DNA of 64,000 bases from Ravibacter sp964559125 (GTDB taxonomy: Bacteria; Bacteroidota; Bacteroidia; Cytophagales; Spirosomataceae): NCBI GenBank assembly GCA_964559125.1, contig CAZLGW010000001.1:124001-188000 (forward strand), given 5' to 3'. The notes below the pieces were generated by a model, which ran no database searches, was not told where the DNA came from, and saw nothing but the letters and a program-made list of their open reading frames with translations. The position numbers were made by a program, and so were the translations under genes. This document shows, piece after piece, positions 25,546-34,534 of the stretch. Each line of letters starts with the position of its first letter. Within the stretch, counting starts at the first letter, position 1.

Positions 25546-28158
25546 ATGAATTTTAATCAATATACAGTAAAAGCCCAGGAACTTATACAGGAGGCTGCCC
25601 AGATAGCGCAGGGGAATAACCAGCAGGCTATCGAAACGGGCCACCTTCTGAGAGCTATCCTGGAAGGAGATCTCAATACCTCCCAGTTCCTGCTCGAAAA
25701 AATGGGAGTAAACGCCAATCTGCTGAAAACGCGGCTGGAGAGTATTGTAAGCGGTTATCCCCAGGTGCACGGAACACAGCAGGTATATGTGAGCAACGAC
25801 CTTGCCGCAGCATTCGCAAAAGCACAGAGTCATTTGAAAGACTTCGGCGACGAGTTTGTCAGCGTGGAGCTGGTGTTGCTCGGTATACTGGGAGGAAAAG
25901 ACAGTGTGGCGAAGCTTCTCCAGGAGTTGGGCGCTACCGAGAAATCATTAAAAGGAGCTATTAAAGAACTAAGAGGAAAAAATAATCCCGTGAAAGATCA
26001 GAATGCAGAAGCCAAGTACCGTTCCCTGGAACGCTACAGCAAGAACCTTAATGAGCTGGCCAAAGCCGGAAAAATAGATCCGGTAATAGGCCGTGATGAC
26101 GAAATCCGCCGCGTCTTACAGATTTTAAGCCGCAGGACCAAAAATAACCCGATTTTGCTCGGTGAGCCCGGTGTGGGTAAAACCGCTATCGTGGAAGGTC
26201 TTGCGCAGCGTATTATCCAGGGGGACGTGCCCGAAAACCTGAAATCAAAGATCATTGTCTCTCTCGATATGGGTCTGCTGATAGCAGGCGCCAAGTATAA
26301 GGGAGAATTTGAAGAGCGGCTCAAAGCGGTTATCAAGGAGGTAACAGATTCGGACGGGGAAATTATCCTGTTTATCGACGAGATCCACACCCTGATCGGA
26401 GCCGGCGGGGGCGGAGAAAGCGCAATGGATGCCGCTAACCTTCTCAAGCCGGCGCTGGCCCGTGGGGAACTGCATGCCATAGGCGCGACCACGACCAAAG
26501 AATACCAGAAATACATAGAAAAAGATAAAGCGCTGGAAAGGCGTTTCCAGGCGGTGATGGTCGATGAGCCGTCGGTCCAGGATGCCATCAGTATCCTGAG
26601 GGGGATCAAGGACAAATACGAGCTGCATCACGGCGTAAGGATACAGGACGACGCGGTGATCGCTGCCGTCGAGTTGTCGAACCGCTATATTACCGACCGC
26701 TTCCTGCCCGATAAGGCAATAGATCTTATCGACGAATCTGCTTCGAAGCTGAGGCTTGAAATGGATAGCATGCCGGAGGAGCTTGATGAGCTGAATCGCC
26801 GGATCATGCAGCTTGAGATAGAAAGGGAGGCCATCAGGAGAGAAAATAATAAAGACAAGGAAACGGTGCTCAACAGGGAGTTAGCCGAGCTCGGAGAAAA
26901 ACGCAATGCGCTTAAAGCCCAGTGGGAAAAAGAGAAAGGCGTAGTCAACGAGATCCGCACCATCAAGGAAAACCTCGATCACCTGAAATTTGAAGCAGAA
27001 AATGCGGAACGTGGTGGTGACTTCGGTAAGGTAGCCGAGATCAGGTACGGGCGCATCCCTGAGTTGCAGAAAAAGCTGGAGGAACTTCAGCAGGCGCAGG
27101 GCGAACGCAGCCTCCTGCAGGAGGAGATCACCGCTGAAGATATTGCGGAAGTGGTTGCCAAATGGACTGGGATCCCGGTCAGCAAGATGCTGCAGAGCGA
27201 GCGCGAGAAGCTGCTTCAACTGGAAGACGTGCTGGGGAAACGCGTAGCCGGGCAGCTCGAAGCGATAGGAGCGGTAGCCGATGCCGTGCGGAGAAGCCGG
27301 GCGGGTCTGCAGGATCCCAAACGGCCTATAGGCAGCTTCCTCTTCCTGGGGCCGACAGGTGTCGGTAAGACAGAACTTGCCAAAACGTTGGCATCCTATC
27401 TTTTCAACGATGAAAACGCGATGGTACGCATCGATATGAGCGAGTACCAGGAGCGGCATTCAGTCAGCCGCCTGGTGGGACCGCCTCCCGGTTATGTAGG
27501 CTATGAAGAAGGCGGGCAGCTTACCGAGGCCGTGAGAAGGAAGCCATACAGCGTAGTGCTGCTCGATGAGATCGAAAAAGCGCACCCGGACGTATGGAAC
27601 ACGATGCTGCAGGTGCTGGACGAAGGGCGCCTGACTGATAACAAGGGCCGGGTGGCGAACTTCAAGAACACTATCATCATCATGACTTCTAACATCGGCA
27701 GTCATATTATCCAGGAGAAGTTTGCCGAGGACGAAGGATGGAACCATACCCTGATCCTGGAAGAAACGAAAGAAGCCGTCCTGGAGCTGCTGAGGGCCTC
27801 TGTGAGACCCGAGTTCCTGAACCGTATCGACGAGATAGTTCTTTTCGAGCCGCTGACCAGGGAGAATATCCGCAAGATCGTGGATATCCAGTTTAAAGGA
27901 ATACAGAAGCTACTGGGTGAGCAGGGCATCGTGCTGGAGGCATCCGATGAAGTACTGGATAAGCTGGGTGAAGAAGGTTTTGATCCCGCATTCGGAGCCC
28001 GGCCGCTGAAGAGGGTCATACAACGCAGAGTGCTGAATGAGCTTTCCAAAGGCGTGCTGTCGGGCGAAGTTTCCAAAGATACGGTGATCATGATGACGCT
28101 TGACCCGGATGGTCTCATACGCTTCGAAAATGTTTCTACGGGGCACATGGAAGTTTAA
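25546..28158 (+). CDS. clpB: ATP-dependent disaggregase ClpB
   Basis: Hsp100 chaperone that extracts proteins from aggregates with DnaK. The 870 residues hold the ClpN double repeat (1-145), the first AAA+ module with Walker A GEPGVGKTA (about 206-213) and Walker B LFIDEIHTLIGAG, a coiled-coil middle domain (about 410-530: EELDELNRRIMQLEIEREA), the second AAA+ module with GPTGVGKTE (about 601-609) and the pore loop GYVGYEEGG, and the C-terminal D2-small domain. A rho-independent terminator follows. It is divergent from murF-alr. The 5' region has TTG and TATAAT as a possible promoter, with little or no leader. No CIRCE or other heat-shock site was recognised. Confidence 0.98.
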   Translation: MNFNQYTVKAQELIQEAAQIAQGNNQQAIETGHLLRAILEGDLNTSQFLLEKMGVNANLLKTRLESIVSGYPQVHGTQQVYVSNDLAAAFAKAQSHLKDFGDEFVSVELVLLGILGGKDSVAKLLQELGATEKSLKGAIKELRGKNNPVKDQNAEAKYRSLERYSKNLNELAKAGKIDPVIGRDDEIRRVLQILSRRTKNNPILLGEPGVGKTAIVEGLAQRIIQGDVPENLKSKIIVSLDMGLLIAGAKYKGEFEERLKAVIKEVTDSDGEIILFIDEIHTLIGAGGGGESAMDAANLLKPALARGELHAIGATTTKEYQKYIEKDKALERRFQAVMVDEPSVQDAISILRGIKDKYELHHGVRIQDDAVIAAVELSNRYITDRFLPDKAIDLIDESASKLRLEMDSMPEELDELNRRIMQLEIEREAIRRENNKDKETVLNRELAELGEKRNALKAQWEKEKGVVNEIRTIKENLDHLKFEAENAERGGDFGKVAEIRYGRIPELQKKLEELQQAQGERSLLQEEITAEDIAEVVAKWTGIPVSKMLQSEREKLLQLEDVLGKRVAGQLEAIGAVADAVRRSRAGLQDPKRPIGSFLFLGPTGVGKTELAKTLASYLFNDENAMVRIDMSEYQERHSVSRLVGPPPGYVGYEEGGQLTEAVRRKPYSVVLLDEIEKAHPDVWNTMLQVLDEGRLTDNKGRVANFKNTIIIMTSNIGSHIIQEKFAEDEGWNHTLILEETKEAVLELLRASVRPEFLNRIDEIVLFEPLTRENIRKIVDIQFKGIQKLLGEQGIVLEASDEVLDKLGEEGFDPAFGARPLKRVIQRRVLNELSKGVLSGEVSKDTVIMMTLDPDGLIRFENVSTGHMEV

Positions 28159-28182
28159 ATAGAAAAAGGCTAATAGTATGGC

Positions 28183-28214
28183 AAAAGGGGAGGCATTAGT
28201 CTCCTCTTTTCTTA
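28183..28214 (+). terminator. clpB terminator
   Basis: A ten-base-pair stem (AAAAGGGGAG pairing with CTCCTCTTTT, one G-T wobble) closes an eight-base loop and runs into TTTTCTT, 25 bases after the clpB stop. The T-rich 3' arm supports intrinsic termination. Confidence 0.7.
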
Positions 28215-28279
28215 TTACCTGACACCTCTTGTTGAAAATTCGTAAATTGCCGGCTTCAATTTCATCAACCTTTCACAGT

Positions 28280-30394
28280 ATGTATCTAAACAGATTTTTC
28301 CCCGTTGCCTTATCTATGAGCGTTGCTTTTATGGGCTGCGACAATTCAGAGAAAACTGATTTGTCCAATCCGTTTCTGAAATCCTACGAGACGCCTTTCG
28401 AGGTGCCGCCTTTCGACCAGATCAGGTTTGAGCATTATAAGCCTGCTTACGAAGAAGCACTTATTCAGCACAACAAGGAAATTGACGCTATAGCAGATAA
28501 CGCGGAATCGCCTGATTTCGAAAATACGATTGTAGCGCTCGACAACGCCGGGCTTCTGCTAAACCAGGTTTCGACGGTTTTTAACAACCTGAATTCTGCC
28601 CATACCAACGATAGCATACAGGCTCTTGCCAAGGAGCTCGCGCCCCGTCTGTCGGCCCACCGCGATAACATCAGCCTGAATCCGAAGCTCTTTGCCAGGG
28701 TTAAGATGGTGTGGGATTCCCGGGAAGGAGCAGGCCTGAATGAAGAACAGGAGCGCCTGCTTGAAATAACCTACAAAAATTTCGTCAGAAACGGTGCTAA
28801 CCTGAGCGATGCCGATAAGGAAAAGCTGAAAAGCATCAACGCGGAGCTGTCTGTGCTGACCCTGGAGTTTGGTCAGAACCTGCTGGCGGAAACGAACGCA
28901 TTTGAGTTGGTCGTAGAAAATGAAGCTGACCTGGCGGGATTGTCTCCGGGGTTGATTGCAGCTGCAGCCGAAACGGCCAAGGCGAAAGGAAAAGAAGGGA
29001 AGTGGGTATTTACGCTGTCTAACCCGAGCGTGATGCCTTTCCTGCAGTTTGCCGATAACCGGGAGCTACGGAAGCAGATCTGGGAAGCGTATATGAACAG
29101 GGGGGATAACGGGAATGACAAGGACAATAAATCTGCACTGATCAAGATCGCAAACCTGCGCCTGGAAAAGGCAAAGCTGCTGGGCTATCCTAATCACGCC
29201 GCTTATGTGCTGGAGGATGCTATGGCTGAAAACCCGGCGAACGTTTACAAGCTGCTGAATGACCTGTGGAAGCCTGCATTGAGCAAATCGAAGGTGGAGT
29301 CGGCCGATATAGCAAAGGAAATAGCGGCTTCGGGAGACAACTTTAAGCCGGAGCCATACGACTGGAGATATTATACCGAGAAAATCCGCCAGAAGAGATA
29401 TGCGATTAACGAGGAGGAAGTCAAGCCTTACTTCAGCCTGGAAAGGGTGCGGGAAGGAGCATTTGATGTAGCTAACAAGCTGTACGGACTGACGTTCAAA
29501 AGATTGAACAACGTGCCCGTATACCATGAGGAAGTGGAAGTATACGAGGTGCTGGACAAAGACGGGGCGCACCTGGGCGTATTGTACGCAGACTTTTTCC
29601 CGCGGGCTTCCAAAAGGGGAGGGGCCTGGATGACCTCCTATCGTCCGCAATCGACTAAAGACGGTAAGCGTTATGCGCCTGTGATCTCCATTGTCTGTAA
29701 CTTTACGAAACCCGTAGGAGACAAGCCGTCGCTCCTTACATTCGACGAAGCAACGACTTTATTCCATGAATTCGGCCACGCATTACACGGCCTGCTTTCC
29801 AACGTAACTTACAAAGGATTGGCCGGAACAAACGTTTCACGCGACTTTGTCGAGCTGCCCTCGCAGGTAATGGAAAACTGGGCCGCCGACCCGGCAGTAC
29901 TGAAAACGTACGCCAGGCACTACCTGACAGGCGAGGCGATACCCGATGAGCTCATCAGCAAGCTGGATAAAGCCGGGACATTCGACCAGGGGTTTGCTAC
30001 AGTAGAATACCTGGCAGCGTCGTTTCTCGATATGGACTACCATACACAGACACAGCCCATTACAGCAGGAGCAAACGAATTTGAAGTTGCTTCGATGAAG
30101 AAGATCGGGCTGATAGACGAAATTATTCCGCGCTACAGGAGCACTTACTTCCAGCATATTTTTTCCGGTGGTTATTCTGCCGGGTATTACAGCTATATCT
30201 GGGCGGGAGTCCTTGATACCGATGCATTTGCAGCGTTCAAGGAGAAATCATTATTTGATCAGGCTACAGCCGCTTCTTTCAGGAAGAACATCCTCGAACG
30301 GGGCAATACCGGCAAGCCGGCGGAACTCTACCGCCTTTTCAGAGGGGCTGATCCTAATCCGGTACACCTGATGAAAAAAAGAGGGTTGAACTGA
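28280..30394 (+). CDS. M3-family metallopeptidase lipoprotein (Dcp/OpdA type)
   Basis: Zinc peptidase of 704 residues that cleaves short peptides. The lipobox SVAFMGC (Cys near residue 20) anchors it to a membrane, probably facing the periplasm. ATG 28280 is chosen for this signal; an in-frame TTG 51 bases upstream gives no better start. The zinc motif FHEFGHALH is at residues 495-503, with the third ligand Glu in DFVELPSQVMENWA. The opening PLP-like segment DPF..PFDQIRFEHYKPAYEEAL is the usual M3 beginning. It is related to peptidyl-dipeptidase Dcp and oligopeptidase A. It stands alone between clpB and a bidirectional terminator. Confidence 0.93.
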   Translation: MYLNRFFPVALSMSVAFMGCDNSEKTDLSNPFLKSYETPFEVPPFDQIRFEHYKPAYEEALIQHNKEIDAIADNAESPDFENTIVALDNAGLLLNQVSTVFNNLNSAHTNDSIQALAKELAPRLSAHRDNISLNPKLFARVKMVWDSREGAGLNEEQERLLEITYKNFVRNGANLSDADKEKLKSINAELSVLTLEFGQNLLAETNAFELVVENEADLAGLSPGLIAAAAETAKAKGKEGKWVFTLSNPSVMPFLQFADNRELRKQIWEAYMNRGDNGNDKDNKSALIKIANLRLEKAKLLGYPNHAAYVLEDAMAENPANVYKLLNDLWKPALSKSKVESADIAKEIAASGDNFKPEPYDWRYYTEKIRQKRYAINEEEVKPYFSLERVREGAFDVANKLYGLTFKRLNNVPVYHEEVEVYEVLDKDGAHLGVLYADFFPRASKRGGAWMTSYRPQSTKDGKRYAPVISIVCNFTKPVGDKPSLLTFDEATTLFHEFGHALHGLLSNVTYKGLAGTNVSRDFVELPSQVMENWAADPAVLKTYARHYLTGEAIPDELISKLDKAGTFDQGFATVEYLAASFLDMDYHTQTQPITAGANEFEVASMKKIGLIDEIIPRYRSTYFQHIFSGGYSAGYYSYIWAGVLDTDAFAAFKEKSLFDQATAASFRKNILERGNTGKPAELYRLFRGADPNPVHLMKKRGLN

Positions 30395-30420
30395 GAAGAA
30401 TGACTATCCTTCAAAAAAAT

Positions 30421-30450
30421 GCCCGGCAGCAGTGATGCACCGGGCGTTTT
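30421..30450. terminator. Bidirectional terminator between M3 peptidase and Uma2 genes
   Basis: GCCCGG (30421-30426) pairs with CCGGGC (30440-30445). A T-rich run follows on the right, and an A-run precedes it (30411-30419), so it can end transcripts from both converging genes. Confidence 0.75.
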
Positions 30451-30467
30451 GCTTAGCTTTTGAAGTT

Positions 30468-31037
30468 TCACCATCCGGGATCCACTTCCAGCCCCGGCAT
30501 GACGTCTTCACCCGATAGTATTGATTTCTCCCCTTCCACAATACAGATAGTGCCGTCAGCCTGGTAGATATAGGCCTTTTTGTTTGCCCTGTCGATCAGC
30601 CAGCCCAGCCGCGTGCCGTTTTTCCGGTATTCCTCCATCTTTTCCTGCAATTCTTTCAGGCTGTCACTTTCCGACCGGACCTCAATGACCAGGTCGGGTG
30701 TAATGGGCGCAAACCGGCTGCGCTCTTCCTGCGAAAGGTGCTCCCACCGTTCTTTCGCGATCCAGGAGGCATCGGGCGATCTGACCGCTCCGTCGGGAAG
30801 CATAAAACCGGTAGACGAATCGAATACATAACCGGCCCCGGTTTTCCGGTTCCAGTACCATATTTGTCCGGTAAGGTCAGCATTATAAGAGCCGGTATCA
30901 GATCCCGTAGGCGCCATAACTACAATATTTCCGTGTTTGTCTCTTTCGAGGCTCAACTGTGAATTAGCCCGGCAGAGATCAAAAAACATTTCGTCTGTAA
31001 GTCCCGCTACGGTTCTTATTTTTAATGGAAGTTCCAT
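30468..31037 (-). CDS. Uma2-family (DUF820) putative endonuclease
   Basis: A 189-residue protein of the restriction-endonuclease-like Uma2 family. Visible hallmarks are LERDKHGNIVVMAPTGSDTG, VRSPDASWIAKERW, TPDLVIEVRSESDSLKEL (the PD-(D/E)xK core: Asp and Glu-x-Arg-Ser) and KMEEYRKNGTRLGWLIDRANKKAYIY. These proteins are abundant in some bacteria and their cell role is unknown. It is a single gene ending at the bidirectional terminator, with no partner antitoxin or methylase nearby. Confidence 0.85.
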   Translation of the reverse strand: MELPLKIRTVAGLTDEMFFDLCRANSQLSLERDKHGNIVVMAPTGSDTGSYNADLTGQIWYWNRKTGAGYVFDSSTGFMLPDGAVRSPDASWIAKERWEHLSQEERSRFAPITPDLVIEVRSESDSLKELQEKMEEYRKNGTRLGWLIDRANKKAYIYQADGTICIVEGEKSILSGEDVMPGLEVDPGW

Positions 31038-31130
31038 AGGTACATGATATTAATACCTTAAATTTAAGCAGGAAAAATGATAAAAGCGATTAGCGAAAGT
31101 TGAAAGACGGCTACGATCCCTACGCCCGGC

Positions 31131-32027
31131 TTACAGGTATTTACTTCTTAACGTCCTCACGCGGGCTCCGAGTATATTGACCAGCAACGCGGAAATGATA
31201 AGGATCATACCGGTAATGAGGTTCCAGGTGACCGCTTCTCCAAAGAAAATCACGGCTATCCAAACCGCTACCACAGGTTCAAGTGCACCAAGCACTGCGG
31301 TAGGCGTAGAGTCTATCAGGCGGATGGCGATGACCATTGCCAGCACCGAGATGACCGTGGTAACGAATGAAAAGCTTCCTATGAAACCCAGCCAGTAGGG
31401 TGAAGGAAGGAGAAAACTCTGCCCTGCTACCATTGTTTTAACAGCATAAAAGGCAGCAGAAAATAAAAGAGAATAGCAGGTTAGCGACATCCCCCTGACT
31501 TTCAGGTTGCCCCGGTTGACCATCAGCATATACAAAGCATAAGCCAGCGAACCCAGCATGACGATCATCATACCCGACAGGTTGAACTGCATATTCCTGC
31601 CTTCCCAGCTCATACAAAAGACACCGGCTATTGCCAGGATGATGGATAGCTTTGCCGCAGTAGAGATCTGCTCACCGAAGCCGAAATGCAATATCACAGC
31701 GATAATGATCGGGTAGGTGTAAATCAGTGTGGACGCGACTCCGACAGACATAAGATCATATCCCTGGAAAAGGAATTCTGAAGACAGCGCGTAGAACACG
31801 CCCATTGCGGCCAGTTTTGGGATGTCGGACCGGTGCAGCCGGAGTGATTTCCCCCGCGCAGTCATATGCAACGCGATCATGATGCCTCCCAGGAAAAAGC
31901 GATAAAAAAGCGTGACATCCATAGAGATGCCCGCTTGTTTTAACGGTACTACAAAAAGTGGGATCAGGCCAAATGAAATGGCCGATATTGCGGCTGCTGT
32001 GTAACCTTTTACCTTCCTGTTTCGCAT
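31131..32027 (-). CDS. EamA/DMT-family transporter
   Basis: A 298-residue inner-membrane protein with ten hydrophobic segments in two similar halves, the layout of EamA drug/metabolite exporters. The second half holds ALEPVVAVWIAVIFFGEAVT, the typical EamA signature of proline and glutamate in helix 9. The substrate is unknown. The start ATG at 32027 lies seven bases after TACCTTTG (32042-32035 leftwards), so its mRNA may be leaderless. It is a single gene between Uma2 and GH32. Confidence 0.88.
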   Translation of the reverse strand: MRNRKVKGYTAAAISAISFGLIPLFVVPLKQAGISMDVTLFYRFFLGGIMIALHMTARGKSLRLHRSDIPKLAAMGVFYALSSEFLFQGYDLMSVGVASTLIYTYPIIIAVILHFGFGEQISTAAKLSIILAIAGVFCMSWEGRNMQFNLSGMMIVMLGSLAYALYMLMVNRGNLKVRGMSLTCYSLLFSAAFYAVKTMVAGQSFLLPSPYWLGFIGSFSFVTTVISVLAMVIAIRLIDSTPTAVLGALEPVVAVWIAVIFFGEAVTWNLITGMILIISALLVNILGARVRTLRSKYL

Positions 32028-32034
32028 AAGGCTG

Positions 32035-32042
32035 CAAAGGTA
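32035..32042 (-). promoter_or_regulatory. Candidate -7 element next to the EamA start codon
   Basis: TACCTTTG read leftwards fits TAnnTTTG exactly, and is followed by seven bases before ATG 32027. Transcription would begin at or beside the start codon. No -33 TTG was found at the usual spacing. Confidence 0.45.
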
Positions 32043-32069
32043 ATCAGTACACAGGTCAGTCGGAAATCC

Positions 32070-33767
32070 CTACCTTTCCCAGATCGATTTCATCGGGTAC
32101 ACTTCCAGGGTCTTAATTTCAAAGGGGTGTTTTCCGTGGAAAAGGAACCCTTCTTTATTATCTGCTTCAGGCACGCGTTCAATGCAGTAGGAGAAGTGCC
32201 CGTCGTTTATGAACACCTCTACCGAAGTTTTATCAATGATAATGTCTGCGGTAAATTCCATCGATGTCATGTCGGGCGGGGAATAGAAAGTCCCGTTCAG
32301 GGTGTTAGGACTCATATTATAGCGGATCAACTGTTGTCCGTAGAGATTCAGCCCGGCCAAAGTTGCGTGAGAAAGCCTGATCGCGGCACGGATACGCAGC
32401 GTGACGCTGTTATTATACGGTTGCAGCAGCCGGGTTGCCTCTGCGGGAGTCAGATTTTTTCCTTCTACCAGGACCGCTCCCTGGAGCAGATCGACTTCCT
32501 TTACGGGTTTGCTGAAAAGTCTTACTCCGTTGCTGGTCGTTTTCAGGAAGAGCTCGGTCGGCAGGCTCATCTGGGATTTGAACGGCATACCCGGGTTATC
32601 GATCCGGTCCCAGCCGATCTGGATACGCCGGCCGTCACTGGCGGGGATATTCGTGAAGGTTTGAGCCGCATAGATGGCGCCGTTCGAGTTCTGGTGCTTC
32701 CCACTGACAGGTGTGAACTTTTTCCCGTCAAAATCCCCTAGCATATAGGTGCCGGAGGCTCCGTACATCACCCACATTTTCCGGCGGGAATCTCCGTCTA
32801 CGGGTAGCTCGAACAGTTCGGGGCATTCCCAGAAACCGGTAATATGGCTTTCGAATGTCCAGTCTTTCAGATTTAAAGAATGGTATATTGAATGCCCGTC
32901 GCGTTCATGAAGCACCATTACCCACTTCTTTATCGGCTCATGCCAGAATACTTTCGGATCGCGGGTATCTTTGGTGTTCCACCGGGCTTTCGAATCTATC
33001 ACGGGATTCCGGTCATAAGTTTTCCAGGAGCGCCCTTTGTCAAGGCTGTAGGCAAGACATTGCACCTGTTTATCGGGTGAATCGGCCGTATAGATCGCGA
33101 TCATTGCCGGGTTTTCCCGGGATCCCAGCCCCGAAGTATTGTCGTAGTCAATGACCGCCGAACCTGAAAACGCCGTCCCATGCTGGTCGGGGTAGAGCGC
33201 GACGGGCAGTTCCTGCCAGTGGACCAGGTCCTTGCTGACCGCATGTCCCCAATGCATATTCTCCCATTCACGCTCATAGGGGTTGTGCTGGTAAAAAAGA
33301 TGATATTCGCCGTCATAATACACCAGCCCGTTGGGATCGTTAAGCCAGCCTACCCTCGATGTAAAATGGAGCTGAGGCCGGTTGCTTTCCTTGTAAAACT
33401 GCGCCGACCCGGCAGGCTCATCGCTCTGATAGATCCGGCTCAGGCCGGCCGGGTCTCCTTCGTATCTGATTCGTATAGTTTTTCCTTTGTATGCACGTAC
33501 GTCACAGAAAACCCAGTATTCCGGCGTGTCCGAGAGGCGGATCACAAAATCGCGGTCGTGTTTTCCTCCTGTTTCAAAAGACATCTTCTTTCGTTCCGCT
33601 TTCTGGCTGACCGGCAAATTCAGGTATGAACCGGTGACTTTGACATCGACGGCCGGAGACTGCCCGGAGGCATTCAAGGCAAGGAAAATAAGCAGCCAGG
33701 TAAAGTTTTTTAATGAACAGGTTATTCTTTCAGGTCTTATTTGTGAAAAAAAGGGGTACTCAGACAT
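32070..33767 (-). CDS. Glycoside hydrolase family 32 (fructan beta-fructosidase/levanase-like)
   Basis: A 565-residue secreted enzyme that releases fructose from beta-fructans. The GH32 catalytic residues are seen: Asp144 in GWLNDPNG (nucleophile), Asp270 in TRDPKVFW (transition-state stabiliser) and Glu314 in WECPELF (acid/base). An N-terminal beta-rich domain (residues about 35-125) precedes the five-bladed propeller, and a C-terminal beta-sandwich follows. The start is ATG 33767, upstream of a hydrophobic stretch ending ALNASG; the N-region before it is rather long. No fructose transporter or SusCD pair is next to it, so the pathway cannot be completed from this window. Confidence 0.92.
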   Translation of the reverse strand: MSEYPFFSQIRPERITCSLKNFTWLLIFLALNASGQSPAVDVKVTGSYLNLPVSQKAERKKMSFETGGKHDRDFVIRLSDTPEYWVFCDVRAYKGKTIRIRYEGDPAGLSRIYQSDEPAGSAQFYKESNRPQLHFTSRVGWLNDPNGLVYYDGEYHLFYQHNPYEREWENMHWGHAVSKDLVHWQELPVALYPDQHGTAFSGSAVIDYDNTSGLGSRENPAMIAIYTADSPDKQVQCLAYSLDKGRSWKTYDRNPVIDSKARWNTKDTRDPKVFWHEPIKKWVMVLHERDGHSIYHSLNLKDWTFESHITGFWECPELFELPVDGDSRRKMWVMYGASGTYMLGDFDGKKFTPVSGKHQNSNGAIYAAQTFTNIPASDGRRIQIGWDRIDNPGMPFKSQMSLPTELFLKTTSNGVRLFSKPVKEVDLLQGAVLVEGKNLTPAEATRLLQPYNNSVTLRIRAAIRLSHATLAGLNLYGQQLIRYNMSPNTLNGTFYSPPDMTSMEFTADIIIDKTSVEVFINDGHFSYCIERVPEADNKEGFLFHGKHPFEIKTLEVYPMKSIWER

Positions 33768-33868
33768 TTTAAAAAGGAATAGATAAATTGATGTAAAAGG
33801 AAGACCCCGGCAAAGCAAAAACGCCTGCCGGGGCTAAAAGGAAATAGCGCAAAGTAAACCTGAATTGA

Positions 33869-34243
33869 TTAAAACGATGTCGCCGATTTAGGGTCCGGAC
33901 CATACTTGTTTTCGCCACGGTCGCCTTCTCTTACCATTAAAACCAGTAACCAGATAGCTCCGACAATAGGAATGAGCGCAACCAGCAGCATCCATCCGCT
34001 TTTCCCGATATCATGAAGCCTCCTGATCGCAACGGCTATTCCGGGAATAAATACAGCCAGGACGTACAGGCCGTACAAGGGGCCGATTCCGGTAGTCTCA
34101 TTCGCCAGGTTTAACAGCCGGTCCAACATGCCGGCTGCAAATACAAACAGCATATTAAACAATACGAACATCCAGTATTCCTGCCTGCGGGCCCTGCCGT
34201 TGAAGTCGGCAAACTGTTTGAGTACTTTTAAATACCAATTCAT
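33869..34243 (-). CDS. DUF805 membrane protein
   Basis: A 124-residue inner-membrane protein with about four hydrophobic segments. The opening FADFNGRARRQEYWMFVLF and the later VAIRRLHDIGKSGW are signatures of DUF805. The function is unknown. It precedes a 291-base gap, the largest in the window, in which only weak hairpins are visible. Confidence 0.9.
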   Translation of the reverse strand: MNWYLKVLKQFADFNGRARRQEYWMFVLFNMLFVFAAGMLDRLLNLANETTGIGPLYGLYVLAVFIPGIAVAIRRLHDIGKSGWMLLVALIPIVGAIWLLVLMVREGDRGENKYGPDPKSATSF

Positions 34244-34534
34244 TATTGAAGAGTTAGTTGCCTGTTCCTACTCGTCTGGCTTTTCGGTATCGCCCCGTTT
34301 GTATGGTTGCTGGTCTCCATCTGGTTGTAATTTAAGAAACTGCCCCTGGTAGGAGTTAGGGGTCTGAAAGGATTTAGGTGACGTATAAATATTGACGACC
34401 GGAATATAGAAAAATAAAGCATGCGAGCTGACTAAGACATGAAAAATACCCATATATATTTATGATCCTGGTCATTGAAGAATAGTCAGGATAATAGGTA
34501 CTTCGCTGCCTGTTACAATAAGATTAAATCTGAC

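Noticed and set aside
30468..31037. Uma2-family protein as part of a defence system
   Set aside because: No methylase, helicase, toxin or other defence gene is next to it; single Uma2 genes are common and unlinked.
34268..34453. Possible 61-residue leftward ORF in the 291-base gap
   Set aside because: No recognisable motif, no promoter and unlikely composition; the gap shows only weak hairpins (CCCCT/AGGGG near 34345 and ATCCTG/CAGGAT near 34464).
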